From Centrapalus pauciflorus (lineage: Eukaryota; Streptophyta; Magnoliopsida; Asterales; Asteraceae), in assembly GCA_020465985.1 (NCBI GenBank), contig JAANYP010006342.1, positions 124,001 to 188,000 on the forward strand: DNA of 64,000 nucleotides, written 5' to 3'. Below the pieces are notes generated by a model. It ran no database searches, had not been told where the DNA came from, and saw nothing but the letters and a program-made list of their open reading frames with translations. The position numbers were made by a program, and so were the translations under genes. Shown one piece after another: positions 52,041-64,000 of this stretch (position 1 is the first letter of the stretch; every line of letters begins with the position of its first letter).

Positions 52041-52840
52041 AAAAATGAATACTCAGCTATTAGTGTGTGTGTGTATGCATGCGTAATTTTCTTTCTTAGA
52101 AGAACATATTTAATATAATATTGAATATGTTGGATATTGAAATAAGTCCATATTATTCTTACGGGTCTCCTGGATTTTATGAAAACGTTCAAGTTCACCA
52201 TACAAATTAAAAGATATATATGAGATCGAACAAGGATCACAACATTTTTTATCATAAAAATGGTATCTTTATTATGAAAAATAAATCACATTATGTGGTC
52301 AAAAATTAAATTACGATGTAAAGTTTTCGTTATCTATATCCTTCAAATATTTTTTATAATTTATATCGAAGGTGACCCTAATTTTTTATGTGTTTTAGTC
52401 TTTATATATTAAACATTTTTGATTGGATATAAAGCTCAATATTACACTAATCTTTAATTATTTATAATCGAGTACAACTTTATTTTTTATTCCCAGACAA
52501 TTTATATATTAAATGTATTCTTTTATTGGTTTGTTTCTTTACTTTTAATCATTTCCCAAAGAAATATATATATTTTTAGGTTACTCTTTCTGTTTTTCAT
52601 AAATAAAATATTTCAGCCACATATAATATAAGGCACTGTTGAGTAAGACAAACGATTACAACTCATTTAAACACTACTTTGGCTCTGTCCTTTTCTTTAT
52701 CTCTAAAATTTGAATAATAATTAATTCTTGTTGATATGCTGATGATAATATATATTGTGTGAAGAATTTCAAACATATATATGTTTTTAAGAGAGGAGGT
52801 AAACGTACAATATTAAGACCTATGTTAATCGGCCTCATCA
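52041..52840. other. Intergenic AT-rich DNA
   Basis: Nothing recognised except a short (TG)n run near 52,062-52,075. Confidence 0.5.
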
Positions 52841-52848
52841 CACGTACT

Positions 52849-53717
52849 CAGGGCCGGCCCTAAGGGGAGGTTCACACAGTCTACAGGACATCAGATTATC
52901 AATGGACATTAATTACTTTTTCAGTCTAATAATAATATACTAAACTTTGTTTTGCTGCTCAATTTTCATATCTTCATTATTAATGACAAAAATAGATTAT
53001 TACAAGACGAGAATGATGATATCATAATGTATAACAAGAGACAAAAAAAATATTAGTGTTAAAATATCCAAAGTGTGCTAGAACAATCAACGAGAAAATT
53101 GATTAACTTTTCAATCAGATAATTCTTGTCTAATTTTCAAATCACACAACATAAGAAGTTATCAAACCTCATTTAAGAAAAGAATTAAGGTCGTATAATA
53201 CCAACGTACTTTTTCAAATATATTGATATATATCACTACTAGAAAACTGACTATTACCGACGGATAGTGACACTCGTAAATCCGGCCCTCGGTAAGCCGT
53301 CAGTAATAGTGACACTCGTAAATCCGTTGGTAAATTTTGTCGGTGATCCGTCGGTAAAATATTTCTGTCGGTAAATCTATCAGTAATACCCATTACCGAC
53401 CAAAATATAGTTTAGTTTTTCATTTCAATGCAGTACATTATTATATAGAGCCGGACTTTTATACAAATAAAGCTCAATTGAGGTTTTTCAACCTTTCTCT
53501 ATGTAGAAATATGTTATATTGAAATGAAAAATTAAAGTACATGTATCTTATGGATAAGAAAAAAAGTTCATGTATTATATCAATACATTCGGAAAAGTAC
53601 GTTGGTATTGTGTGACCTTAACCTTTAAGAAAATTGTATGTTCTATTTTAAAAAATTTTAAAAAGATATTATTCTTTTATCTTGTCGCAGACATGAAAAT
53701 GCTCAAAACCGACCCTG
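52849..53717. mobile_element. hAT element with 8 bp TSD (869 bp), carrying a nested CACTA-like end
   Basis: Ends CAGGGCCGGCCCTAAGG and CTCAAAACCGACCCTG form imperfect TIRs; the perfect duplication CACGTACT flanks them (52841-52848 and 53718-53725). Inside, 53165-53232 and 53578-53640 are inverted copies containing TACGTTGGTATT, around a CACTACTAG-starting insertion. No transposase frame is visible. Confidence 0.88.
53234..53420. mobile_element. CACTA-like terminal fragment nested in the hAT element
   Basis: Starts CACTACTAGAAAACTGAC and continues with repeated ACCGACGG, TCGGTAA and AATCCG words in both orientations, the subterminal pattern of plant CACTA non-autonomous elements. The right boundary is uncertain. 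Confidence 0.6.
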
Positions 53718-53725
53718 CACGTACT

Positions 53726-54422
53726 AATCGATCACTTATTAGCTAGTTTTCAGTTTTGTTGCATTAAGCTCTTATAAACTATAATATCAGTTATATATTT
53801 ATATATCGAAAATTGTCTTCCATGATTCCATCCATGTTAAAGTTCTTCGAAGACTTTGAATTATTATTTTTAGAGGTTTGTGTTGTAAAGCACGTACTCT
53901 ACTTAAAAAGTTTTTGAACGGCCAACACATATTTATTCCTTATACTATCATATATACTACTTTATTAATATGTATATCACACAGATAAATCTAATAAATA
54001 TTTGTTTTTTAAAACTATATAAATATAACATCAAAAAATTAATACTAAATATTTATAAATATTAAAAATAATTTTAAACTTTTAGTTTAATGAAATTTTA
54101 GTTTGTTAACAGTTAAAATAAATTTTAATAGATTTGATTGAATTAGATTTGATTTGATATTACTAGTAATTGACATGACAATTTGTAAAAATGACAAATG
54201 TCGAATAAAAGGAGAAGATGACAAGTGACAATTAATTTTGTTAATCGCTCTTTTAATAGTACAGATAGATTCTTAATTGTTGATTTTTTTAATTAAAAGT
54301 TTAATTTCTTGCTCGGAATTTGAATTTATACCATTAATATATCAGCTAAAATATAAAAGGAATACTGGTTTGCATGCCTTAATTAAGCTCGATCATGAAA
54401 GAAGTAAAATGAATTATGATAA
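53726..54422. other. Intergenic AT-rich DNA
   Basis: Nothing recognised. Confidence 0.5.
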
Positions 54423-54431
54423 TTTATTTAA

Positions 54432-55393
54432 GGGAAATTTGTGTAAAAAACCCTAAAGTTAGACCATTTTTGTGATTAAAACCCCTAACCATTTTTTGTT
54501 GCACAAAAAACCTCTAACCGGTAAAACCTTTTGAAATTAGGACGTTACCTGTTATAATAGGTTGCTATGCTTACATGACACATACGTGGCGTCCACGTGG
54601 CAAACCCGACTTACGTGGCGCCTATGTGGCACTACATGGATAATTCTTAAACTGAAGTTTTGCATAAAAACCCCAAAATTGGCGACTTTTTCTAATAAAA
54701 CCCTTAACTATTTTTTTCTCACCTCTAACCAACAATCATATTTATCGTTACTCTTCTCCTCTACCTCCGGCACCTCCGATTATTGTATCCTCTCTTTATG
54801 TTCGGTGTTGTTTATTTTATGTATATATGTTCAATTAACTTTTGCCGTTTAATCTTGAATTTTAACTTCAATTGTACCGATGGAGTTGATTTCATTTTGT
54901 AATCACGAGTTACATTTTTAGGTTAAGTTTTATTTCAATTTCGTTTATTTATGTTTCATTTCAGCTTCTGAATATGATCAGCCAGAGCAGTAGTGTTCGC
55001 TAGAGCCTAGAGGGTGGAGATTTCATTTGGATACGAATTCTTTGTTTAATAAATAAAATTTTAATAAATATCAATGTCATCAAAATGCAATAAGTGAAGA
55101 CTCAATTTTAATTTTCTTTTTTGATTGGAGGTTTTTTATCAAATGAAAATTGATTTGGGGTTTTAATTGAAAAAACTAAACAAGTTGGGGGGTTTTTACG
55201 CAAAAATCTATTTGAAAATTTTACACGTCATCAAGTTGCAACCGGTTTAGCCGGTTGCAAGTCTGATTTTTTGAAAAAAAAACCCAAATTTACAAAGTTT
55301 TAACCGGTTGGAGGTTTTTTGTGCAATGAAAAATGGTTGGGGGTTTTAATCGCAAAAATGATCAAACTTAGAGGTTTTTTGCGCAATTTTCCC
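54432..55393. mobile_element. Mutator-like element with 91 bp TIRs and 9 bp TSD (962 bp)
   Basis: Perfect duplication TTTATTTAA at 54423-54431 and 55394-55402. The terminal inverted repeats 54432-54522 and 55303-55393 match with few differences. The interior includes repeated ACGTGGC words (54,585-54,635), a C/T-rich stretch, a splice-acceptor-like TTTCATTTCAG near 54,965 and a perfect hairpin at 55238-55262. Captured gene sequence (Pack-MULE) is possible but not identified. Confidence 0.9.
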
Positions 55394-55402
55394 TTTATTT
55401 AA

Positions 55403-57734
55403 CATTGCTTAAAATTATAATATGCATATATGTAACCAGCCAATATACTAAAGCAGGATTAGTTTTAAAACTATAATGACTTAAATTAGACGAAAAATAT
55501 ACAAAGCCTTAACGATTTATAAATTACTTTGAGATTTAATCATTTGTTTTTATAAAATTCATGTTTTTATAATTTACTTTTATCAAGTTTAGGAATTTAA
55601 TAATTCAAAAAACAAGTTCAGAGATTTAATCCATTATTATTATAGAGTTTAGGTATTTAATAATTAAAAGGTTATTAAAGAATTTAATCGCTTAAAACTG
55701 AAAGTTTGTTAGATCTTTATAACTTTTATTCTTTTTAAATTAATATTGCTCTTTAATAATTTGTTAATTTGCATTACTTTTGTTTTGGTTTAATTAATAT
55801 AATTTTTGGGTTTGTAGTTCCTAGATTACCGATCCAAACCGGTATTTGCTAGTTGGATCGGTCCTAATCCAGTGTCCGGTCTCGTTTTGGACTAGCACCC
55901 CTGGTTGGTCCCTCGTTTCAGCCGATCATCATATCAGTTCCAATTAGTTTGGTCTAACAGTCAAAAGCTTTTTTGTGTTGGTCCTAGTCACCAACGGTCA
56001 AAAGATAAAACAAATATTTGTTTAACCCTTTGCCGGTCCTAAACAAGTCTTACGGTCCAACCATATTATAGCCATTCTTTTATTTATTTTTATATATTTT
56101 GATCCATAAAATGCACTATAAATACTACTATTCTATCCTCATTTTTTCACACAACTTTCTCATTCACTCCACTCTCTAATACTTGCTTTTAAGTTTTCGA
56201 GTTACAATTATTACACATTTGAGTTACGGCCTTCGAGTTACGATATTCCAAGTAATCCGATCATGTTTTCGAGTTACAATTACATATGACTGTAATGTTG
56301 AAAGACTGTTATGATTCCATAACGATGAAACAAAAGGAGACATATTTTAAAGAGGACCTAACACATTTGGAGAACATGCTTTTAAAGACGAGATGGAAAA
56401 ACAAAGTTCGACCTATTCATCGTTACCCTAACACAAATGTTAAAGAAGGTGGCGAAGAGCCATATATATGTTCCTCACTCTCAAGAACTTCAACAACTTA
56501 TGCAAGTTCATCAAACGCGACACCCTATACTTTCTATACAGACAACATTTATAATCATCGGAATTTTCCTAACAATTTTTAACAAATAATTTCATTAATT
56601 TATAAGTTTCAATGATATTTACAAGTTTATTCTTTCAAGTTGTTTTTATTAATAGCAACAAATTTTTTCCGACTGTAATTTGTTATTTTATTTATGTGTT
56701 TTATATTAGTTGATTGAAAAAACAAAATAAAAAAAAAAGAAGTTGAAAAAAAAAACGAGAAAAACCGAGTAAAAATAGAACCGAAAAAACCAAGTTGAAA
56801 AACAATGAATCTAAAAACGACCCAAAATACAATAGGTCAAAACATTGAATCGAAAAACTGAATGTGCTAATTAACTGGTCCAGAAAAGACAGGTCTGCCT
56901 CCAGGACCGATCTAGACCGAAAATGTTGTCCACTAGATTTCCATGCCAAACTTCGAAACCTCTGTTATGGTTTGATTATTTTTTATTTTAACATTTCATG
57001 TCTCCATATATGTAAAATATCTGTTCTAATTTAATGTTATAAATTGGAAACTAAAAACTTCCGAGTTTGTACTATATAACTATTGATTTATACTTTATGA
57101 AATTAGTAACTTGATTTACAACTTTGGTCAGTTTATTGTGTCATATCCTGATTTTATGACATAAACACAAACCCACACTAACTGACTAACACATACAAAC
57201 ACATAGGATTTGGTTCGGATGAGTAGGTTTTAAGATGAAAAAAAAAAGAAAGAAAGAAACAATGAAAAGGTATTATATATTAACATTTTTCTTTTCTTTC
57301 TCATTGCAACTTTCTCTATTCTCATCCATCATATTGATTATTTTATAGTATTTAAAATTTATTTTAGGCAAAAATATTATAGATTAACAAATACAACAAA
57401 AAGTAAATTTTGATGTGTGCCGATACAACAAAAAATATCGATAATTTACCACAAAACGTTGATGCGCTGAATCAACTAATGAATGTATTTAGTATATATT
57501 GATAATCAAAATTCAATATCAGTATCTAAAAAGTTATGATAACAGTATCGGTAATCAATAATTTGATTATCTAAAAACACTAATAAACGTATTCAGTAGC
57601 GTTAATCTAATAGAATTTTGATATCTGTATCAAATACAATGATTTAATTATTTAATTTGGTAATACTATAAATTCAATTATCAATTACAATATTAGTATC
57701 GGTAATCAAATAAATATCAGTATTGGTATCAGTA
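55403..57734. other. Repeat-derived DNA with GGTCC/ACCGGT words and one short ORF
   Basis: The parts 55,810-56,060 and 56,870-56,945 are rich in CCGGT, GGTCC and GGACC words typical of subterminal hAT sequence. The 99-codon ORF 56,286-56,582 lies between them; it is not recognised and could be a transposase remnant or chance. The 57,420-57,730 part repeats GGTAAT and ATCAGTATC words. Confidence 0.4.
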
Positions 57735-57900
57735 AAAGGGTAACCCACCCTCTAGGCGCCCCTACCGACCGGTCCCACGGCCAACGCGAAGGAGGTAAAT
57801 CGCTTTACACATGGTTAAAGGACATGTGAATGGTTTGACCCTGAAACTCCATTATAGAATCAATGTCTACAACCACTAACCTACCATCGAGAGGACAATT
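57735..57900 (-). mobile_element. SINE copy 2 of a two-copy family
   Basis: On the minus strand TTAGTGGTTGTAGACATTG, GGGTCAAACC (B-box-like), TTCACATGTCC, AAGCGATTTACCTCC and a GGTTACCC end match copy 1 in order and spacing. The part near 57,755-57,790 is more GC-rich than its surroundings. Confidence 0.55.
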
Positions 57901-58046
57901 AGATAAAATCTAAAATCAATAAATTCGCTTATCAAATACAATTAGATGCCTCAGTTTCAGATTTGAGACAAATTGTTATAGTATAGGCCTCGAGTATTTT
58001 TATGACAAAATCTTTGTGTCACTCATAAAAAAAGTGTAGGTAAAAG

Positions 58047-58222
58047 TGTAATATTCCACATCGGTGGAGAGGAGAAACTAATATGCTCATGTAAGGGTGA
58101 GGTTATCTCTATCCACCAAGACGCGTTTGGGGCGGGTCTATGGCTTGGCTTCCAGAAACAAAATCGTGCGGCATTTGCCAAAGGCGACAATATATTGTCT
58201 CGGAGTGGTCTGGGTTGTTAAA
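58047..58222 (+). mobile_element. Solo LTR of a TRIM-like element (176 bp)
   Basis: Begins TGTAATATTCCACATCGGTG and ends GGTCTGGGTTGTTA(AA), with internal CGCGTTTGGGGCGGGTCTAT, the layout of short plant LTRs. AAAAG lies on both sides (58042-58046 and 58223-58227), fitting a 5 bp TSD. The terminal CA appears to have mutated to AA. Confidence 0.75.
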
Positions 58223-58403
58223 AAAAGGTAGCTTTATACTTACTATTTTACATAAGTGACACTAAACATGTGATGTGGTGACACTTTTTGTGTGTCATTA
58301 AATGACACTTTTCTTGTAGTGAATGTTTTCCTTTATGTTTATGATTAAATACCTATACTTTTATCGTACTGTTTAAATTTCTAGACATTTTGTCTTTATT
58401 CAA

Positions 58404-58407
<4 letters not shown>

Positions 58408-58492
<85 letters not shown>
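58408..58492. repeat. Compound (TA)n(TG)n microsatellite
   Basis: TA repeats change at 58,435 to a long uninterrupted TG run. Confidence 0.97.
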
Positions 58493-58493
<1 letters not shown>

Positions 58494-59838
58494 CATGTTA
58501 CATGTTAACCCAGTAAATAGTTTGTTGATTGAATAATTTAATGATCCAAAAAAAATAACTATCTTTCTCTATTTTTGTGATTAAGTAATCGGACTTTCTT
58601 TTTTCCTATTTAAGTCACAGCAACATTTATCGATGGATAACATGTTAAACAAGTCAAATATATAGCTTTGAGAAAAAAATCGAAGACCTAATCTCGAAAT
58701 AAAATAAATAATGTTAGTTTTTTCAGATATTAACACTCAAAATTTTAAAATGAAAGCTTTAAAAGGTAATGGATTGGCTCAAACCAGTCAATTTCTACTC
58801 ATCATCCATTTTGACATGTTATACAACATATCGTCGTCCATTTTGACACCTCAAAACATAAGGAAAAAGATGGTGTTTTTCATATACTTAGAACAAGTCA
58901 TAAATGTTTTTTTTTAACGTTATCATATCAAACGTTTGCACATCAGACTATCCAAGATTTTAGTTTCCATCTTAATGTTAATACAGACAATTTACATTTG
59001 ATTTGTTTTTAATGCCATTTTTCTAATTATATTTTTCATCTTTAATTAGAAAAATAGTAGTGGTTTACAAATCACCAATATTTATATATATTACAAAATA
59101 AGTAAAAAAGAAATAAATACATTAAGTGGAGGAGGACGGCGGCGGCAGGCGGTGGCTGTTGGTGACCGGAGGGGGAGAAGCAGACAGGTAAGGTCCTTTG
59201 TTGTTGTCATTTCAATATATCATTTCATTGTTTTGACTTTCTTTTTATTCGTATACTCCGTATTTGACAAAAACATGAGTCAACGAACGGGGTCCACGCG
59301 TCATGCGCGCGTGCACACTGGGTCCCATTCACCCCCTACCCACTAGTACTTAGAGCCTAAAATTAAAAATGAATTTTAATATGTATTTTTTTTTATTTCT
59401 ATTCAATTTCCAAGTTGGCATTCTTAAGACGTCTCTACTCTCTACCGGTCTTTTTACAGAGATACCCTGTTTAATAAAAGAAATATAATAAAAAAGGATA
59501 GTCTTTTTATACATTACTTCCTAGAGTTTGGCTAACAATTATTTGGATTGTTTGGGGATGGAGAAATCAAGTCGTTATAGGTTTCTAGTGTTCATCAATG
59601 TGAACATAGTCTGGTTCAGCCGGTTTAATGACATAATTTTTGGCTAAATCGCTGACTTTGGTTTGAAAATTGTATAAACCAAACCAGTCAAATATAATGA
59701 CTCGACTGAACCGGCAAAATCATACGGTTTGATTCGGTCGGTTTCACGGTTTCCATAAAAAAAACTATTAATTTACGTATTAAAATATTTTGAAATACTA
59801 AAAACACTCAAATGAATTCGACATTGTAAACACACACA
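58493..59838. other. Intergenic DNA with a GC-rich patch
   Basis: A GC-rich segment at 59,128-59,195 with GGCGGCGGCAGGCGGTGGC and CAGGTAAG looks like a fragment of an exon end with a splice donor, and another GC-rich patch lies at 59,280-59,340. No gene can be built on them. 59,605-59,755 has CCGGTTT/GGTTCAG words of hAT style. Confidence 0.4.
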
Positions 59839-60440
59839 ATTTTTAATGAGTAAAGGACACTTTTGGTCCTTGTGGTTTGATGGTTTACCCAGATTCAGTC
59901 TCTTAACCTTAATAAGGTCAAATTTCATCCCTATTTTGCTAATTTTGAGCCATTTTAGTCCTTCGTCCGTTAAACTTAACGACACAACCGTTAAATTTGT
60001 AAGAATGACATTTTTACCCTTTTCATTGAGACGCTTTTAGTCCCTATGGTTTTATTATTTACCCGTTTATAGTCCAACATTTATTTTATTTTATTTTATC
60101 TTTATAATTATATTATTTATAGATATATTTAATTTATTATAAACACACTTATTTTATTTATAAATATACCTATGTTTTAATATTTTGTTTACATTCACTA
60201 TTGTTCGTATTTTATTTAAAATTTAACTTTTATTTTAATTAAAATTATATATTTTCTTTACTAATTTATGTAAAGTTCATCTTCTTTATTAATTTTATAT
60301 TTTATAATATTATTGTTAATTTTGTTAGTTGTGTTTAAGTAAATATAATATCGTCGATATTTTTCCTCTCCAAATCACTATTTCTTCAAGTATCTTTCAA
60401 CCTAATCAATTATAGACACATAAATTATATAATATGTGAT

Positions 60441-60971
<531 letters not shown>

Positions 60972-60972
60972 G

Positions 60973-61091
<119 letters not shown>

Positions 61092-61806
61092 CGGTATTAT
61101 ATTTACTTAAACACAACTAACAAAATTACATATATAAATGTCAACAATAATATTATAAAATCAAAATTAATGAAGAAGATGAACTTTAAATAAATTAGTA
61201 GAGAAAATATATAATTTTAATTAAAATAAAAGTTAAATTTTAAATAAAATACGAACAATAGTAAATGTAAATAAAATATTAAAATATATGTATACTTATA
61301 AATAAAATAAGTGTGTTTATAATGAATTAAGTATATCTATAAATAATATAATTATAACGATAAAATAAAATAAAATAAATGTTGGAATATAAATGGGTAA
61401 ATAATAAAACCATAGGGACTAAAAGTGTCTCAATGAAAAGGGTAAAAATGTCATTCTTACAAATTTAACAGTTGTGTCGTTAAGTTTAACGGACGAGAGA
61501 CTAAAAGTGCACAAAATTAGCAAAATAGGGATGAAATTTGACCTTATTAAAGTTAAGGGACTGAATCCGAGTAACCATCAAACCACGATGACCAAAATTG
61601 TCCTTTACTCATTTTTAATTAAAAAAAGATAATTCTAAATCAAATACAATAATTTGTTATTAAAATATTATAATTCTATAAAACTTATATAATAAAATGT
61701 TTTTACTTTTCAAAACTAATTATTAAGAAATGATAAACAATATTTATTGTATATTTACATTTCATTTTATAATTTAAATGATTATAAATAAAAAAACATA
61801 CACACA

Positions 61807-61809
<3 letters not shown>

Positions 61810-61867
<58 letters not shown>
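61810..61867. repeat. (TA)n microsatellite
   Basis: Left boundary of element F. Confidence 0.98.
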
Positions 61868-61872
<5 letters not shown>

Positions 61873-62576
61873 TAGGTTCTATGGGGCACCTGTATGCATT
61901 GTGCACTTTGGGAACCTGTATGCACCGTTAGGTCTTGAATTTTAATGGTTCAGATTGTAGTGGCAAAAGGGTAATTAACTTGAAAATGGGTGCACGGGTG
62001 CATAACTTCTCGCGCGCGGAAGGGCAAAATCGGAAGATGCTTGAATTCAGAAAATATTCTATCCGAATCTAAACAAACATGATGCATCTTCATCCAATTT
62101 ATTGGATTCGATTTCAAACACGATGCATCTTCATCCAATTCAATTTCAAACATGATGCATTTCAACCATATTCATCCTCGTCTTTGTTCCATCATTATGC
62201 ATCACCAAAATCATGATGCATTTCGGCCATATTCAGCATCGTCTTTGTTCCATCATTATGCATCACCAAAATCGTGATACATTTCGACATTTAAACGTGT
62301 TAATTTCGTGATGCATCTCTGAAATTTAAACTTGTTCATCAACGTTTGAGAGAAAGAGACAGGGAAAGAGAGAGAAAAGTGGATGGATTTATGGAAAGTT
62401 GGTTGATCATTATATTTAGTTTCCTAAATAAATGATAAATATTAAATTAATCTTATAATTTAACAATATATTATTAAGCATTCCAAAAATGCGCTTAATG
62501 CACTCTTTGTAAACAAGCAATGCATTTTTGGTTCCCATTTGGTTCTCGATGCATATGGTGCCCCATAGAACCTCAA

Positions 62577-62577
<1 letters not shown>
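61868..62577. mobile_element. TA-array palindromic element F (about 710 bp)
   Basis: Bounded on both sides by (TA)n. Left AGGTTCTATGGGGCACCTGT, ATGCA; right inverse AGGTTCTATGGGGCACCATA, TGCATCGAG. The interior repeats GATGCATCTTCATCC, ATTATGCATCACCAAAATC and related words at irregular spacing. Confidence 0.75.

Positions 62578-62667
<90 letters not shown>
62578..62667. repeat. (TA)n microsatellite, about 45 units
   Basis: Separates elements F and G. Confidence 0.98.
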
Positions 62668-62670
<3 letters not shown>

Positions 62671-63411
62671 CCAAAATCAATGGGGTACCATGTTAGACTG
62701 GGATACTGGGGAACCATTTATACACAATCATTTATTACTAAAATATAATACAAATTTTGCTTAAAATTCTTCCCACATTAATTAATGTTGGGGTAAAAAT
62801 GGTATTAAAAATCAAATTAAAATAAAAAATTCTGTGTATCCCATGAAAATCTCCATTTCAATTAATATCAATCCTTACACTCATGACTCATACTGAACTT
62901 GTGCAATAATGATGACACTCTATAACCACGATTGAACATGTTTAATGCCGTCAATATTGGTTTATCACCAAAACGGTTAACATTGACTAAAAACACAATA
63001 AACTCCGATTGTACATGTGCAATAACGGGTAAATGAAATTGAACTTTCACGAACGGTTTGAAGAAAATAATAAATACATTTAATTGACACTTTCGGTTGA
63101 ACATGTTCACTAAAACCCAATGTCGAATCCGATTGAACATGTTCACTAAAACAAATTGTCGAATCCAATTGAACATGTTCACTAAAACCATTGTCGAATC
63201 CAATTGAACTTGTTCATTAGAATCCATTTTGAAATTTATTATAGATATGTTATGGAAATAAATCTCTATTATTAAGGAATCTATAAATTTATTAGTTGTC
63301 ATCTATTATTTAAGATAAACTTAATTGCTTATATTACCCTTTTAAATTTATAACTAAACATGGATGGACTCCGGTTCCGCAGTCTAACATGGTACTCCAT
63401 TGATCCCGACC
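62668..63411. mobile_element. TA-array palindromic element G (about 744 bp)
   Basis: Shares a (TA)n tract with element F. Left ATCAATGGGGTACCATGTTA, GACTGGGATACTGG; right inverse ATCAATGGAGTACCATGTTA, GACTGCGGAACCGG. Contains a 36 bp tandem array at 63,090-63,220. Confidence 0.8.
63090..63220. repeat. 36 bp tandem repeat with palindromic GAACATGTTC, about 4 copies
   Basis: GAACATGTTC starts at 63,099, 63,135 and 63,171, with a mutated copy at 63,206, and is followed each time by ACTAAAAC and TGTCGAATCC. Confidence 0.9.
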
Positions 63412-63428
63412 ATATATATATATATATA

Positions 63429-64000
63429 AACTCAGTCAGTTCGGTCTAAACGGATGTATAAAGTTACAAGCTATTGGCTGGGCAATAAACTCGATAATTC
63501 TCAAACCGGCCAGCCAAGAAATATTCTCCCAACCCGGCCAAACTGGCCAACTAACTTTTATTTGGCCTACCAGTTTCGGTCAAACTATGTTGACCCCTGG
63601 TGTCCATAACATCATAGTATGACATTGATAGTTTTTAAATGTACAATATGAGTCGTATCTTAAGAGTAAATGGTCGGTAACCTAACCAAGTATACTTTGA
63701 AAATTCAATAGACAAATATTTTGTAAATGTTATAAAAATGGAGAGTGAATGGGAGGAAACAAAACCAGAGATTAGGTTTAGCGTCGGTCAGTGGCTCAGC
63801 GCCCAAGCTCCTTTGGTAACACCTAGCCCTAATTTGCTTGACTAGGTGGATACAGTTGATACTTTTGTTGGTATTTGAGTAGGCTTGTAGGCTTCATTCT
63901 AAATCATCTAATTTTTGAAGTTTTAGCTAATTCTCTTTCCGGACTCTATTTCCTAATTGAATGTCATTCGTCAAGAATGAATACTCTTCATGCAGAATGA
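63429..64000. other. Unassigned DNA at the window end
   Basis: 63,500-63,600 carries GGCCA/TGGCC words like subterminal hAT sequence and may hold a right end near CCCCTGG at 63,593. The last 250 bp are less AT-rich; a gene continuing beyond the window is possible but not shown. Confidence 0.35.

Noticed and set aside
58047..58222. Cassandra TRIM LTR
   Set aside because: No 5S rRNA-like segment is visible.

Overview
This 64 kb window is AT-rich nuclear DNA from a plant, most likely a eudicot. The evidence is two intron-containing genes of plant families, a Ty3/gypsy chromovirus primed by initiator tRNA-Met, many plant-type TIR elements (hAT, Mutator-like, PIF/Harbinger-like, CACTA-like), tRNA-derived SINEs and long (TA)n arrays. 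I cannot support a species or family name from the sequence alone.

Only two genes are convincing. A four-exon plus-strand gene (32,099-36,319) encodes a 203-residue FQR1/WrbA-type NAD(P)H:quinone oxidoreductase, with a TATA box and a 3.3 kb first intron. A seven-exon minus-strand gene (49,624 down to 47,720) encodes a 416-residue atypical bHLH transcription factor of the bHLH112/bHLH123 subfamily. The two do not form an obvious functional unit; the gene-sized gaps between them are filled with repeats.

Layout. 1-6.9 kb: Tourist-like MITEs and the first cluster of (TA)n arrays holding palindromic elements. 7-11.6 kb: hAT MITEs and an old tandem duplication in which one copy keeps the empty site of a hAT insertion. 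11.6-18.7 kb: diverged MITEs, a (TA)n array and a SINE. 18.7-30.3 kb: an insertion cluster with two long foldback elements, then a 5'-truncated LINE interrupted by an intact 8,475 bp Tekay-like gypsy element with nearly identical LTRs. 31.9-36.4 kb: the quinone reductase gene. 36.4-47.6 kb: AT-rich intergenic DNA with MITEs, microsatellites and more palindromic elements. 47.7-49.8 kb: the bHLH gene. 50.4-55.4 kb: nested hAT/CACTA-like elements, a Pol III-box repeat and a Mutator-like element. 55.4-63.4 kb: SINE, solo LTR, a foldback Mutator-like element, and the second cluster of (TA)n arrays with palindromic elements. 63.4-64 kb: unassigned.

The strongest candidate for something under-described is the family of palindromic elements joined to (TA)n arrays (about 3.5-4.2, 5.6-6.0, 42.4-42.7, 47.1-47.2 and 60.7-63.4 kb). 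They share terminal architecture and carry internal arrays of short self-complementary words. One copy outside a TA array is flanked by a 10 bp direct repeat. They resemble in habit, though not demonstrably in sequence, the microsatellite-targeting Micron elements described in rice. All comparisons were made by eye.
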